Assembly: GCA_030418545.1 (NCBI GenBank)
Contig: QAIB01000016.1
Location: 1-50,995 of the forward strand
Direction of reading: 5' to 3'
DNA: 50,995 nt
Source of the DNA: Xenophilus aerolatus
GTDB lineage: Bacteria > Pseudomonadota > Gammaproteobacteria > Burkholderiales > Burkholderiaceae_C
The notes beneath the pieces were generated by a model. It ran no database searches, was not told the origin of the DNA, and worked only from the letters and a program-made list of their open reading frames with translations. A program made the translations under genes and the position numbers. Below, piece after piece: positions 1-8,186 of the stretch. The stretch's first letter is position 1. Each line of letters begins with the position of its first letter.

Positions 1-2814
1 GGGGCTGGTGGTGTAGCGGTGGCGCCCGGCCTGCAGCACGCCGTCGACATACAGGCCCGAGTCGTTCTTCCAGGTGGCGTAGGCACCCAGGTACTGGCTG
101 CGCAGGTCGTTGGAGCCGGCGGCGTAGCTCACCACCCCGCGGGCGAAGCCGGTGACGCTCATGTCGCCCTCGAGCTGGCCGACGTAGACGCCCGTGCGCC
201 AGTTGGCGTTGGCCCACAGGTCGGTGCCGGCCTGGAAGCCGGTGAGGCGGCCCTTGCTCGTCGGCGAGACGGTGCCGGATTGCTGGATGTCGCGGTCCAT
301 GCTGATCACGCGGCCCCAGGCCTGGCGCTCGTTGCCCTTGTTGGGGCCTGCGGCGCCCACGACGCCGCCGCTCTCGTCGCCGATGCGCTGGTGCATGTTG
401 CCCAGCATGGCCCAGTTGGCCTGGCGGAACTGCTCGGGCAGGGCGGCGTACAGCGGCACCTCGGCGCGGTAGGTCGGCACGGTCACGGCGGGCGTGGAAG
501 GCGTGCCGCCGCCGTCGACGGGCGGCGTCGCGGTGGTGCTGGAACGCAGGTACCAGTTTTCTCCCGCGCCACTGGCATCGGCCGCATGCAGACGGTATTC
601 GAAGGCGCCGGCGTCCACGTGGCCGCCCACGAGGCTGAACGCGCTCTTGGTGGTCTGCGCGGTGGTGGTGGCGCCGTTGGTGGCGCTGATGACCTCGATG
701 CCGTTGCCGGTGGTCAGCGCGCCCAGCCCGCCCAGGTTGGTGACCTGGACGTTGGTGGTGCCGCTGGCGACGGCGCTCGGGCCGTTGAGGACGAGCCGGT
801 CGCTCACGCTCGCGCTGTCGCCCAGGGCCGTGCCCAGCGACAGCAGGCCGCCGTTGCCGACCCACGGGCCGTTGACGGTGAGCGTGGTGCCCGGCGCGCT
901 GCCCAGCAGCGACACGGTGCCGCTGTTGGCCATCGAGGCGATGGTCTGGCTGTGGCCTGCCAGGTCGAGCGTGGCGCCGCTCGCGACGGCATAGGCGCTC
1001 GCGGGCGCGAAGGTGTTGGCGGCGCCGGCCTGCAGCGTGCCGCCGCTGACGGTGGTGGCACCGGTGTAGCGGTTGGCGCCGCTGAGCTTCAGGGTGCCGG
1101 GGCCGTATTTCTCGAGCTTGCCGCCGACGAGGTTCGCGCCGCTCAGCGCAGCGGCCGAGGCGCCGTCGGAGATCGATCCGGTGAAATCGCCGGCGCCGAC
1201 ACGCAGCGTGCCTGCACCCAGCCCGACGGAGCCGCTGCCCTGCAGCGCGCCGATGGTTTCGGTGACGGGTGCCGCGCTGCTGTACAGCGCGAAGCCTTCG
1301 ACGGGCACCACCGTCCCGGCGAGCGGCGCCGCCTGGCCGGTGCTGTTGACGGTGACCGTGGCGCCGTCGGCGATCTGCTCGCTGCCCGCGACCAGGGTCG
1401 ACGCCGTGCCGCTGACGGTCAGGTCGCCGGGGATGGCCGTGGCGCCGCCGCTCTTGGACAGCATCAGGGTCGCACGGCCTTGCACCGTCGTCGGGCCGGC
1501 GTAGCTGTTGCTCGCGCTGCCGAAGAGGTTGAAGGTGTTGGCGCCGCCGCCGGTGGCATCGAAGGTGAGGCCCTGCCCGCCGCTGATCGCGCCGCCGAAA
1601 CCGAAGGTGCTCTGGCCCAAGGACGCGCCGTTGATGCGCACCGGCCCGTTCAGTGCCACGTTGCCGTTGAGCGTGAGACTGGCGCTGCCCGGCGCGGTCG
1701 TGAGCAGGTCGAAGCTGCCGTTCGCCACCACGGCGTTGGCGAGCGTGGTCGCCGCAAGCCCGGTCCCGAGCGTTCCCCCGTTTACCGTCAGCGCGCCGGT
1801 GCCCAGCGCGCTGTCGTTGTTGGCCATCAGCGTGCCGGCGTTGAGCGTGGTGCCGCCCGAGTAGGTGTTGGCACCGCCGAGCGTGAGCGTGCCGGGACCG
1901 TACTTCACGAGCTTGCCGCCGCTGCCCGAGGCGATGCCGGTGGTGGGGTGCGTCACCGACGGGTCGGAGATCACGCCGCCGAAGTCGCCGGCGCCCACCG
2001 CCAGGGTGCTCGAGCCCAGGCCGATGGTGCCGTTGCCGTTGAGCGTGCCGATCGTCTCGGTGAGGCCCGGCGCATAGAACAGCAGCCCCGGCAGCGGCGC
2101 GGCGAAGCCCTGCTTGATGCCGCCCGCGCTGTTGACGGTGACAGTGGACGTGTCGGCGATCTGCTCGCTCTGCTCCACCCCGACCGTCGCCGTGCCCTCG
2201 ACCAGCAGGTCACCGGCGATGGAGGTGGCGCCGCCGGTGCGGCGCAGCGCCAGCACCGCGTTTCCGCGCACCGTGGTGAGGCCGGTGTAGGTGTTGGACG
2301 CCGTACCGACGAAGTCGACGTCGCCCCACTCCGGCGCGGGCTCGTTCGATTCGATGGTCAGACCCGAATTGCCCGAGACGGCGCCCGAGATTCTCAGCAG
2401 GTAGGTGACCGAGCTCGGCGGCATCTGGAAGCTGATCGTCGGCGTGTTGGCCAGCGAGACGTTGCCCGCCCAGGTCATGCCGTATTCGGGCGAGGACGGC
2501 GTGCCGTTCGGATCGAGCGGGTCGATGACGAAGTTGCCGTTGAGCTGGACGTTGTTGGGCAGCGTGACGCCGCCGCGCAGCGTGCCGCCGTTGATGATGA
2601 GGTCGCCCGTGACCTGCGCCGACGGGTTCGTCACGTAGAGCGTGTCGCCCGGGTTGAGGGTCGTCTGCGCCAGACCGAGCGCCGGCAGCGCCAGCGCCAG
2701 TGCCGCGAGCGGCAGGGCCGCCCCGCCGGCGCGCCCACGCCGCCGGCTGGTCTCAGGTGTGGCCACCCACGCCCCGAGCGCCGCATTCCATTGAGTCCTA
2801 TGAGATTTGTTCAC
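1..2814 (-). CDS. ESPR-type autotransporter, type V secretion (partial, 3' end beyond window)
   Basis: Reading leftward from GTG 2814 gives 938 uninterrupted codons to the window edge. The start has a GGAAGGG Shine-Dalgarno about 8 nt upstream. The first residues (MNKSHRTQWNAALGAWVA) form an extended signal peptide region, followed by a hydrophobic core ending near ALGLAQ. The passenger is rich in autotransporter-associated beta-strand repeats (GPGTLTLGGANTYSGGTTL type) that should form a beta-helix. Near positions 1-430 the sequence changes to the start of an outer-membrane beta-barrel (QAWGRVISMDRD, then TGVYVGQLEGD and GLYVDGVLQAGRH), which is cut by the window edge. The passenger contains two homologous blocks. 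It is expected to be exported by Sec and displayed or released at the outer membrane, with adhesin-like roles being common in the family. The substrate or host target cannot be told. The long plus-strand frame over it is an antisense shadow. Confidence 0.9.
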   Translation of the reverse strand, partial: MNKSHRTQWNAALGAWVATPETSRRRGRAGGAALPLAALALALPALGLAQTTLNPGDTLYVTNPSAQVTGDLIINGGTLRGGVTLPNNVQLNGNFVIDPLDPNGTPSSPEYGMTWAGNVSLANTPTISFQMPPSSVTYLLRISGAVSGNSGLTIESNEPAPEWGDVDFVGTASNTYTGLTTVRGNAVLALRRTGGATSIAGDLLVEGTATVGVEQSEQIADTSTVTVNSAGGIKQGFAAPLPGLLFYAPGLTETIGTLNGNGTIGLGSSTLAVGAGDFGGVISDPSVTHPTTGIASGSGGKLVKYGPGTLTLGGANTYSGGTTLNAGTLMANNDSALGTGALTVNGGTLGTGLAATTLANAVVANGSFDLLTTAPGSASLTLNGNVALNGPVRINGASLGQSTFGFGGAISGGQGLTFDATGGGANTFNLFGSASNSYAGPTTVQGRATLMLSKSGGATAIPGDLTVSGTASTLVAGSEQIADGATVTVNSTGQAAPLAGTVVPVEGFALYSSAAPVTETIGALQGSGSVGLGAGTLRVGAGDFTGSISDGASAAALSGANLVGGKLEKYGPGTLKLSGANRYTGATTVSGGTLQAGAANTFAPASAYAVASGATLDLAGHSQTIASMANSGTVSLLGSAPGTTLTVNGPWVGNGGLLSLGTALGDSASVSDRLVLNGPSAVASGTTNVQVTNLGGLGALTTGNGIEVISATNGATTTAQTTKSAFSLVGGHVDAGAFEYRLHAADASGAGENWYLRSSTTATPPVDGGGTPSTPAVTVPTYRAEVPLYAALPEQFRQANWAMLGNMHQRIGDESGGVVGAAGPNKGNERQAWGRVISMDRDIQQSGTVSPTSKGRLTGFQAGTDLWANANWRTGVYVGQLEGDMSVTGFARGVVSYAAGSNDLRSQYLGAYATWKNDSGLYVDGVLQAGRHRYTTSP
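1050..2310 (-). repeat. Internal duplication in the autotransporter passenger
   Basis: Two homologous protein blocks of about 150-160 residues occur in the passenger, at roughly 2310-1845 and 1525-1050. Each begins with an SN(T/S)Y(T/A)G-TTV strand. Each then carries the motif SEQIAD-(S/A)TVTVNS, later TETIG-L-G-G-(I/V)GLG, then VGAGDF-G-ISD, and ends with KYGPGTL-L-GAN-Y(S/T)G. The blocks have diverged at the DNA level, so this is an old segmental duplication of beta-helix turns rather than a recent tandem repeat. Confidence 0.75.
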
Positions 2815-3067
2815 GTGACGACCCTTCCAAAGGCGAAACCGTCGGCAGGCCGGAGTCGGCACCCGCGCGACGGCTTCAACAAAATAAAACCGAAGTACTA
2901 ATTTCCGGAGTTTATCGGGCTGGACGCCATCTCCCGAGAAAGCCCCGAAGCGCGGAAATAAGTCACGATCACGGGACGAGCCGGCCCGCGTCTCCCGCGC
3001 GACTGAGGGCGGCGCAGCGGTCGCCGCCGGGACAAATCCGGGCGCCACGCTCGCGAGAATCGGCACC
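2815..3067. promoter_or_regulatory. Divergent intergenic region of autotransporter and phosphatase genes
   Basis: This 253-bp gap separates two divergently oriented genes. The part at about 2876-2925 is distinctly A/T-rich compared with its surroundings and is the likely promoter area for the autotransporter. I see no convincing -35/-10 pair or operator and no RNA gene here. Confidence 0.4.
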
Positions 3068-3742
3068 ATGGGAACGCTCTACCTCGTGCGCCACGGCCAG
3101 GCCTCCTTCGGCGCAGACGATTACGACAAGCTCAGCGAGCTCGGCCATCGCCAGGCCGTTCGGCTGGGCGAGTACTGGCGCGAGCGCGGCATGCGCTTCG
3201 ACGCCGTGCTCACCGGCACGCTGCGCCGCCACCGCGAGACCTGGGAAGGCATCGCGAAAGGGCTGGGATTGGGCGAGCAGGACGTCCTGCCGTGGCCCGG
3301 CCTGAACGAGTACGACAGCGAAGCCATCGTCGCGACCATCCACCCCGGCAAGCTCGAGAAGCCCGACACGCCCGAGCTCTACCGCAAGCATTTCCGCTTG
3401 CTGCGCGACGGCCTGTCGGCCTGGATGCAGGGCCGCACCGAGCCCGTCGGCATGCCCAGCTACATCGACTTCCTGGCCGGCGTGACCACGGCCCTGGACC
3501 ACGTGCGCGACCGCCACCACGGCGCCAAGGTGCTGGTGGTCAGCAGCGGCGGGCCGATCTCGACGGCGGTCGGCCACGTGCTGGGCACCAGCGCCGAGAC
3601 CACGATCGAGCTGAACCTGCGCATCCGCAACACCTCGGTGACCGAGTTCGCCTTCACGCCCAAGCGGCACATGCTGGTGACCTACAACACGCTGCCGCAC
3701 CTGGACGGCCCGGCCTACGAGGACTGGGTCACCTACTCATGA
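3068..3742 (+). CDS. Histidine phosphatase family protein (second catalytic His replaced)
   Basis: The protein has 224 residues and the phosphoglycerate-mutase-like fold signature LVRHGQAS at the N-terminus, with His9 the expected phospho-acceptor and Arg8 its partner. Further family landmarks are the LTGTLRRHRET segment (about 48-58) and an acidic patch near LNEYDSE (79-85). In most family members a second active-site His lies in a VSHGG motif near the C-terminal third. Here that motif reads VVSSGGPIS (157-165), so Ser160 occupies the His position. Substrate is unknown; the family acts on small phosphometabolites or phosphoproteins. No signal peptide is seen, so it is probably cytoplasmic. 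It is monocistronic and convergent with cutA. Confidence 0.85.
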   Translation: MGTLYLVRHGQASFGADDYDKLSELGHRQAVRLGEYWRERGMRFDAVLTGTLRRHRETWEGIAKGLGLGEQDVLPWPGLNEYDSEAIVATIHPGKLEKPDTPELYRKHFRLLRDGLSAWMQGRTEPVGMPSYIDFLAGVTTALDHVRDRHHGAKVLVVSSGGPISTAVGHVLGTSAETTIELNLRIRNTSVTEFAFTPKRHMLVTYNTLPHLDGPAYEDWVTYS

Positions 3743-3754
3743 GCGCCCCCAGAT

Positions 3755-3820
3755 CCGGGCTGCGCCCGGCCCGCCCCCCGAGGGGGACAAGAAAACTTGG
3801 GGCGGCCCGGCGTTTTCTTG
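3755..3820. terminator. Three tandem hairpins between convergent genes
   Basis: Three inverted repeats lie in series just after the phosphatase stop: CCGGG/CCCGG (3755-3769), CCCCC/GGGGG (3775-3786) and CAAGAAAAC/GTTTTCTTG (3788-3796 with 3812-3820, 15-nt loop). The last ends in T-rich sequence in both directions. This fits a bidirectional terminator for the convergent phosphatase and cutA genes. The composite layout suggests it may be a dispersed element, but only this copy is in the window. Confidence 0.5.
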
Positions 3821-3833
3821 AGCACGCAACCCC

Positions 3834-4151
3834 TCAGGTCGTCGCCTCGCCCAGCCACCGCAGGTACGCGGCCGAGCCCGCGGTGATGGGCAGCTGCACG
3901 ACCTCGGGCAGCTCGTAGCTGTGCCGTTCGCGGATGAAGGCCTCGAGCTCGGCGAAACGGCCGGTGCGCGTCTTGGCCATCAGCAGCCACTCGGGCTCGC
4001 GCTTGGTTTCGCCCTGCCAAGCGTAGACGCTGCGCACCCGCTGGATCTGCACGCAGGCCGCGAGGCGCGCTTCGACGATGGCATCGGCGAGCTGGTCGGC
4101 CTCGTCCTCGGTGCCGGCGGTGGTCATGACGATGCAGGCGGTGTCGGTCAT
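3834..4151 (-). CDS. cutA: Divalent-cation tolerance protein CutA
   Basis: The 105-residue protein matches the compact trimeric CutA family along its full usual length. It begins with a beta strand and helix (CIVMTTAGTEDEADQLADAI), has the LAACVQI segment near 31-37, the central YAWQGE turn, and the C-terminal HSYELPEVVQLPI strand. In other bacteria CutA affects copper and other divalent-metal tolerance, but its biochemical activity is unsettled. It is a single cytoplasmic-type protein without a signal peptide. It lies upstream of the hairpin cluster and downstream of a palindromic element, apparently monocistronic. Confidence 0.93.
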   Translation of the reverse strand: MTDTACIVMTTAGTEDEADQLADAIVEARLAACVQIQRVRSVYAWQGETKREPEWLLMAKTRTGRFAELEAFIRERHSYELPEVVQLPITAGSAAYLRWLGEATT

Positions 4152-4180
4152 GCAGGGCTCCTGGATTCCAAATGAAAAGT

Positions 4181-4230
4181 GGCCGCAGCGCTCGCGTCAT
4201 CTACGCGAGCAGCTACGGAAAACGTAGCAA
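4181..4230 (+). repeat. Two-hairpin palindromic element, copy A
   Basis: It begins with the core GGCCGCAGCG. Hairpin 1 is GCTCGCGT/ACGCGAGC (4190-4197 with 4203-4210). Hairpin 2 is GCTACG/CGTAGC (4212-4217 with 4223-4228) and ends in AA. Compared with copies B-D both arms of hairpin 2 carry matching changes (CTAT to CTAC, ATAG to GTAG), so pairing is preserved. It sits between cutA and the end of the GIY-YIG-like gene. Confidence 0.8.
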
Positions 4231-4554
4231 TCAGCCCTGCCAGACGCCGTAGCCGAGCGCCCGCAGGTGGATGCCCAATTCCACCTCCATCGACTGCGCT
4301 TCCTTGTAGGTCATCGGGTTGTATCGCTCGTAGAGCGCGGGCAGCAGGCGCAGGCCGTGCTGCTGCACGAAGGCGTTGGCCTGGATGCCGGCCTTGTGCT
4401 TGTCGAAGCGCACGTCCGGGTCCAGCCCCGTCATGCCGACGTAGACGAAGGGCTTGCCCAGCTGCCAGCCCGGGTTGGCACGCCGGAAGCGCGCGCTGTT
4501 CCAGACGCGGTCGTCCAGCTCGACGACATAGACGTGGTGATGCGGGCGGCCCAT
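4231..4554 (-). CDS. Small GIY-YIG-like protein
   Basis: The 107-residue protein carries the pattern expected of a minimal GIY-YIG fold: an N-terminal VYVVEL strand (about 8-13), then FVYVGMT (37-43), then a DVRFDKHKAG helix start with Arg. A later acidic helix around EAQSMEVELG could supply the metal-binding Glu. I base the family call on these motifs alone, so it is tentative. Its ATG shares one base with the TGA of the upstream LysR gene (TGATG at 4554), which implies translational coupling. A palindromic element begins right after its stop. Function is unknown; family members include nucleases and structural derivatives. Confidence 0.6.
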   Translation of the reverse strand: MGRPHHHVYVVELDDRVWNSARFRRANPGWQLGKPFVYVGMTGLDPDVRFDKHKAGIQANAFVQQHGLRLLPALYERYNPMTYKEAQSMEVELGIHLRALGYGVWQG

Positions 4555-5489
4555 CAGCCCTCGCGCGGTGCCGGCGCGCCGATGTCGGCCACGATCTGCC
4601 GCAGCAGCGTCGCCGCCGCCGGCGACAGCACGCGGCCGTGGCGCGACACCACGTGCACCCGGCCCTGCGACAGCAGCGGGTTCTTCATGGGCAGGGCCAC
4701 CACGCGCGAGGTGTCCAGATGCGGCGGCAGCGACATGCGCGTGGACAGCGCATAGCCCAGCCCCGCCACCACGAAGTGCCCCACGGCGCTGAAGGAGGTG
4801 GTGGTCAGCAGCGTCTGCAGGCGCACGCCTTCGCTCACCTCGGCCGCCTCGATGTGCTGGCGCACGCCGAAGCTGCGGTGCAGCGTGGCACCGGGGTACG
4901 GCGCGAGGTCCGCCAGGCGCAGGGGGCGATCGATGCGCGCCAGCGGATGGGTGTCGAGCACCAGCGTCTGGATCGGCTGCGAATGCGAATGGTGCGAGCG
5001 CAGGCGCTCGTCCCTGGGCGGCTGGAAGAGCATGCCGATGTGGGCGCGCTCGTCGACGATGTGCTGCACGATGCCGTCGGTGCTGCCCACCGACAGGTCC
5101 ACCGTGATGCCGGGGTGCGAGGCCATGAAGTCGCGCAGGCTGTGACGCATCAGCCATTCGACGAAGCCCTCGCCCGCCACGATGTCGATGTGGCCCCGCT
5201 CCACCTTCTGGATGCTGTCGAGCTGGGCCAGCAGGTGCTGCTTCTGGCTGTGCTGGCGGCGCACGTAGCCAGCGAGCAGTTCGCCCGCATCGGTGGGCAC
5301 CACGCCGCGGCCGCGCCGCTCGAGCAGGCGCGTGCCGCAGTCGTCCTCCAGCACGCCGATGGCGCGGCTGACGGCCGAGGGGTCCATGCCGAGCACCTCG
5401 GCGGCGCCGCGCACCGAGCCACTGTCGATCACCTGCATGAAGTAGCGCACCCGGCGGGTGTCGAGCCGGTCGTCCATCGGGTTCAGCAT
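4554..5489 (-). CDS. LysR-family transcriptional regulator
   Basis: The 311-residue protein has the LysR layout. An N-terminal winged helix-turn-helix lies at about residues 12-70 (RYFMQVIDSGSVRGAAEVLG, then PSAVSRAIGVLE). A substrate-binding domain starts near GHIDIVAGEGF. It is divergently transcribed from the DUF3100-like membrane gene and M20 hydrolase, so it most likely controls them in response to a substrate or product. I chose the ATG at 5489; an in-frame ATG at 5516 would put the start inside the palindrome at 5511-5525, and another ATG lies at 5477. None has a strong Shine-Dalgarno. Its stop overlaps the start of the GIY-YIG-like gene. Confidence 0.88.
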   Translation of the reverse strand: MLNPMDDRLDTRRVRYFMQVIDSGSVRGAAEVLGMDPSAVSRAIGVLEDDCGTRLLERRGRGVVPTDAGELLAGYVRRQHSQKQHLLAQLDSIQKVERGHIDIVAGEGFVEWLMRHSLRDFMASHPGITVDLSVGSTDGIVQHIVDERAHIGMLFQPPRDERLRSHHSHSQPIQTLVLDTHPLARIDRPLRLADLAPYPGATLHRSFGVRQHIEAAEVSEGVRLQTLLTTTSFSAVGHFVVAGLGYALSTRMSLPPHLDTSRVVALPMKNPLLSQGRVHVVSRHGRVLSPAAATLLRQIVADIGAPAPREG

Positions 5490-5510
5490 GGCGGGCGAGC
5501 TGGGGGAGCG

Positions 5511-5525
5511 TTGCATTGCATGCAA
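5511..5525. promoter_or_regulatory. Probable LysR operator
   Basis: A perfect inverted repeat TTGCAT-N3-ATGCAA sits in the 147-bp gap between the divergent LysR gene and the DUF3100-like gene. It contains the T-N11-A spacing typical of LysR boxes. A related half-site (TTGATGCAA) follows at about 5548-5556. Position and symmetry support an autoregulatory/activating operator; the effector is unknown. Confidence 0.6.
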
Positions 5526-5636
5526 CAAATATCCCAACTTCCGGTCATTGATGCAACAGCCGCCGTTGGCGAGACTTTCGGTCTGCCGCGGTGCAGCTGT
5601 CGGCGAAAGCACCACTCCAACACACGCCACCGTCTC

Positions 5637-6995
5637 ATGAACCCTGCCGTGCCCGCGTCCGCCGCCCTGCCGGGCGCCCCCGCCTTCTCCATCTCCGCCG
5701 GCGGCAAGCTCAAGCTGCTGCTCGTCACCCTGGCCGTCGTCGCGCTGGCCGAATCCATCGGGGCGACCCAGTTCAAGCTCGGCCCCGGCAAGGTGGTGCT
5801 GCTGCCCATGCTGTGGGCGCTGCTGATCGCGGCCGCGTGGGGCATCGCCCAGCGGCGCGTGCCGGCCGCGGTGCGCATCGACACCGGCCTGCAGGCGCTG
5901 GCCGGCGGGCTGCTCAACGCCGGGCTGCTGCTCTTCGTGGTGAAGCTCGGCCTCACGGTGGGCGCGGCGCTGCCGATGGTCCGGCAGGCCGGCTGGGCGC
6001 TGTTCTTCCAGGAATTCGGCCATGCCTTCGGCACGCTGGCGCTGGGCCTGCCGCTGGCGCTTCTGCTGGGCATCAAGCGCGAGGCCGTGGGCGCCACCTT
6101 CTCGGTGGGCCGCGAAGGGAACCTCGTCATCATCGGCGAGAGGTACGGCATGGCCTCGCCCGAGGGCCGCGGCGTGCTGGCCGAGTACATCACCGGCACG
6201 GTGCTGGGCGCCCTGTTCATCGCTGTGCTGGCGGGCTTCGTCGCCAGCCTGCACATCTTCGACCCGCGCTCGCTGGCCATGGGCGCGGGCGTCGGCTCGG
6301 GCAGCCTCATGGCGGCGGCGCTGGGTGCCATCACGGCGCAGCAGCCGCCCGAGATGGTGCCGCAGCTCACCGCCATTGCCGCCGCCTCGAACCTGCTGAC
6401 CTCGGTGGTCGGCTTCTACTTCACGCTCTTCCTGTCGCTGCCGGCCTGCTTGTGGCTCTATGGCCGGCTTGAGCCCGTGCTGGGGCGCCTGACGAAGCGC
6501 GGCCGCGCCCCGGTCGCAGAAGCAGCGCCCGCGGCGGCGCCGGACCGGCCGGCCACCGCGCATGCGAGCTCCCTGGCCGACACGGTGCTGGCCTGGCTGG
6601 TGATGACGGGCGGCGTGGTGATCGCCAACGCACTGTCGTACAAGGTGCCGGCGCTGGTGTCGCTCGAAGGCATGGGGGTGGTGGTGGCCATCGTGGCGGT
6701 GGTCGAGGCGATCAAGCGCCTGCTGCCGAAGCTGCCTCTGGTGCTGGTGCTGTCGGTGCTGGCCACGGTGGTCGGCGTCCCGGGCCTGTTCCCCTTCACC
6801 GACGCCGTGCTCGCCCTCACCGGCCAGCTCAACTTCCTGGCCTTCACCACGCCGGTGCTGGCGCTGGCGGGCTTCTCGGTCGCCAAGGACCTGCCGCTCT
6901 TTCGCCGGCTCGGCTGGCGCATCGTGGTGGTTTCCCTGACGGCCACCGCCGGCACCTTCCTCGGCGCTACCCTGATCGCCGAGTTCTTCCACTGA
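5637..6995 (+). CDS. Polytopic membrane protein, DUF3100-like, putative transporter
   Basis: The 452-residue protein consists almost entirely of hydrophobic helices, about 10-12 segments, from KLKLLLVTLAVVALAESIG near the N-terminus to the C-terminal TATAGTFLGATLIAEFF. A hydrophilic, Ala/Pro-rich loop (about 285-305) divides it into two halves. The central GREGNLVIIGERYGMASPEGRG and GVGSGSLMAAALGA stretches look like substrate-path re-entrant motifs. I associate this sequence with the DUF3100 family, which often neighbours M20 amidohydrolases, but that recall is not checked. The gene is 20 nt upstream of an M20 hydrolase on the same strand and divergent from a LysR regulator. A role in uptake or export of an N-acylated amino acid or similar substrate is therefore a reasonable inference. 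Confidence 0.65.
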   Translation: MNPAVPASAALPGAPAFSISAGGKLKLLLVTLAVVALAESIGATQFKLGPGKVVLLPMLWALLIAAAWGIAQRRVPAAVRIDTGLQALAGGLLNAGLLLFVVKLGLTVGAALPMVRQAGWALFFQEFGHAFGTLALGLPLALLLGIKREAVGATFSVGREGNLVIIGERYGMASPEGRGVLAEYITGTVLGALFIAVLAGFVASLHIFDPRSLAMGAGVGSGSLMAAALGAITAQQPPEMVPQLTAIAAASNLLTSVVGFYFTLFLSLPACLWLYGRLEPVLGRLTKRGRAPVAEAAPAAAPDRPATAHASSLADTVLAWLVMTGGVVIANALSYKVPALVSLEGMGVVVAIVAVVEAIKRLLPKLPLVLVLSVLATVVGVPGLFPFTDAVLALTGQLNFLAFTTPVLALAGFSVAKDLPLFRRLGWRIVVVSLTATAGTFLGATLIAEFFH

Positions 6996-7015
6996 CCGCA
7001 AGAGAAAGACACACG

Positions 7016-8185
7016 ATGTACCGCGACCCCGAGATCTCCGAAGACATCCGCCAGAGCATGGTCGCCTGGCGCCGCGACATCCACGCCAACCCCGAGACCG
7101 CCTTCGAGGAACACCGCACCGCCAACGTGGTGGCCCAGGCCCTGATGCTGATGGGCCTGCCGGTGCACCGCGGCCTGGCGGTGACGGGCGTGGTGGCGAC
7201 GCTGAAGAACGGCGAGGGCCCGAGCATCGCGCTGCGGGCCGACCTCGACGCGCTGAACATGCAGGAGCTGGGTTCGCAGGCGCATGCCTCGAAGTGCGTG
7301 GGCAAGATGCACGCCTGCGGCCACGACGGCCACACCGCCATGCTGCTCGGCGCCGCCGCGCACCTGGCGCGCCACAAGCCCTTCAGGGGCACGGTGCACT
7401 TCGTATTCCAGCCCGGCGAGGAGAACGAGGGCGGTGGCCGCGTAATGGTCGACGAGGGCCTGTTCGACCAGTTCCCGGCCGACGCGGTGTACGGCATGCA
7501 CAACTTCCCGCAGATGCCGCGCGGCCACTTCGCCATTCGCACCGGCACCATGACCGCCTTCCTCGACACCTTCGAGGTCACCGTCACCGGCAAGGGCAGC
7601 CATGGCGCCATGCCCGAGACCGGCATCGACTCGGTCGTGGTCGCCTCGCAGCTGGTCAACGCGCTGCAGACCATCGTGAGCCGCCGCACCGGCGCCACCG
7701 AGTCGGCGGTGGTGAGCGTGACGCAGATCCATGGCGGCGACACCTGGAACGTGATTCCCGAGACCACCGTGCTGCGCGGCACGGTGCGCACGCTGGACCC
7801 GGCCGTGCAGGACCGCACCGAAGCGGCGATGCGGCAGGTGTGCGAGGGCGTGGCGCAGACGCACGGCGCGAAGGTCGCGCTCAAGTACATGCGCGGCTAC
7901 CCGGGCGTGGTGAACACGCCCGCCGAGACCGCCGCCGCCGTGGCCGCCGCCGCCAGCCTGGTGGGCGAGGCGCAGGTGCACACCGACATCCCGCCGGCGA
8001 TGGGCTCGGAGGACTTCGCCTTCATGCTGCTGAAGCGCCCCGGCGCCTACATCGGCATCGGTGCCGGCGAAGGTGCGAACGACCCGCCCGTGCACAACCC
8101 GTACTACGACTTCAACGACAACATCCTGCCGCTGGGCGCGGCCTACTGGGTGGCGCTGGTCAGGCAGCAGCTCCCCATTGCATGA
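7016..8185 (+). CDS. M20 family aminoacylase/hippurate-hydrolase-like amidohydrolase
   Basis: At 389 residues it has the usual length of M20D peptidases. The metal-binding motif MHACGHDGH (98-106) supplies Cys101, His103 and neighbours. The PGEENEGG segment contains the catalytic Glu pair (Glu135/Glu136). GKGSHGAMPE marks the dimerisation/lid domain, and GSEDFAFML the C-terminal metal region. Family members hydrolyse N-acyl amino acids such as hippurate or N-acetyl amino acids in the cytoplasm. It follows the DUF3100-like membrane protein by 20 nt, so the two are probably one transcript controlled by the divergent LysR protein. Exact substrate cannot be read from sequence. Its stop lies 1 nt before the foldback element. 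Confidence 0.9.
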   Translation: MYRDPEISEDIRQSMVAWRRDIHANPETAFEEHRTANVVAQALMLMGLPVHRGLAVTGVVATLKNGEGPSIALRADLDALNMQELGSQAHASKCVGKMHACGHDGHTAMLLGAAAHLARHKPFRGTVHFVFQPGEENEGGGRVMVDEGLFDQFPADAVYGMHNFPQMPRGHFAIRTGTMTAFLDTFEVTVTGKGSHGAMPETGIDSVVVASQLVNALQTIVSRRTGATESAVVSVTQIHGGDTWNVIPETTVLRGTVRTLDPAVQDRTEAAMRQVCEGVAQTHGAKVALKYMRGYPGVVNTPAETAAAVAAAASLVGEAQVHTDIPPAMGSEDFAFMLLKRPGAYIGIGAGEGANDPPVHNPYYDFNDNILPLGAAYWVALVRQQLPIA

Positions 8186-8186
8186 T

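Noticed and set aside
19-2901. 960-codon open frame on the plus strand
   Set aside because: It is antisense to the autotransporter, which has an ESPR signal, beta-strand repeats and barrel motifs. The plus-strand product is low-complexity Ala/Gly/Arg sequence typical of GC-rich shadows.
4554-7001. 815-codon minus-strand frame covering the LysR gene and the DUF3100-like gene
   Set aside because: Only the last 311 codons are a real protein (LysR). The upstream part is antisense to a membrane protein and lacks any domain.
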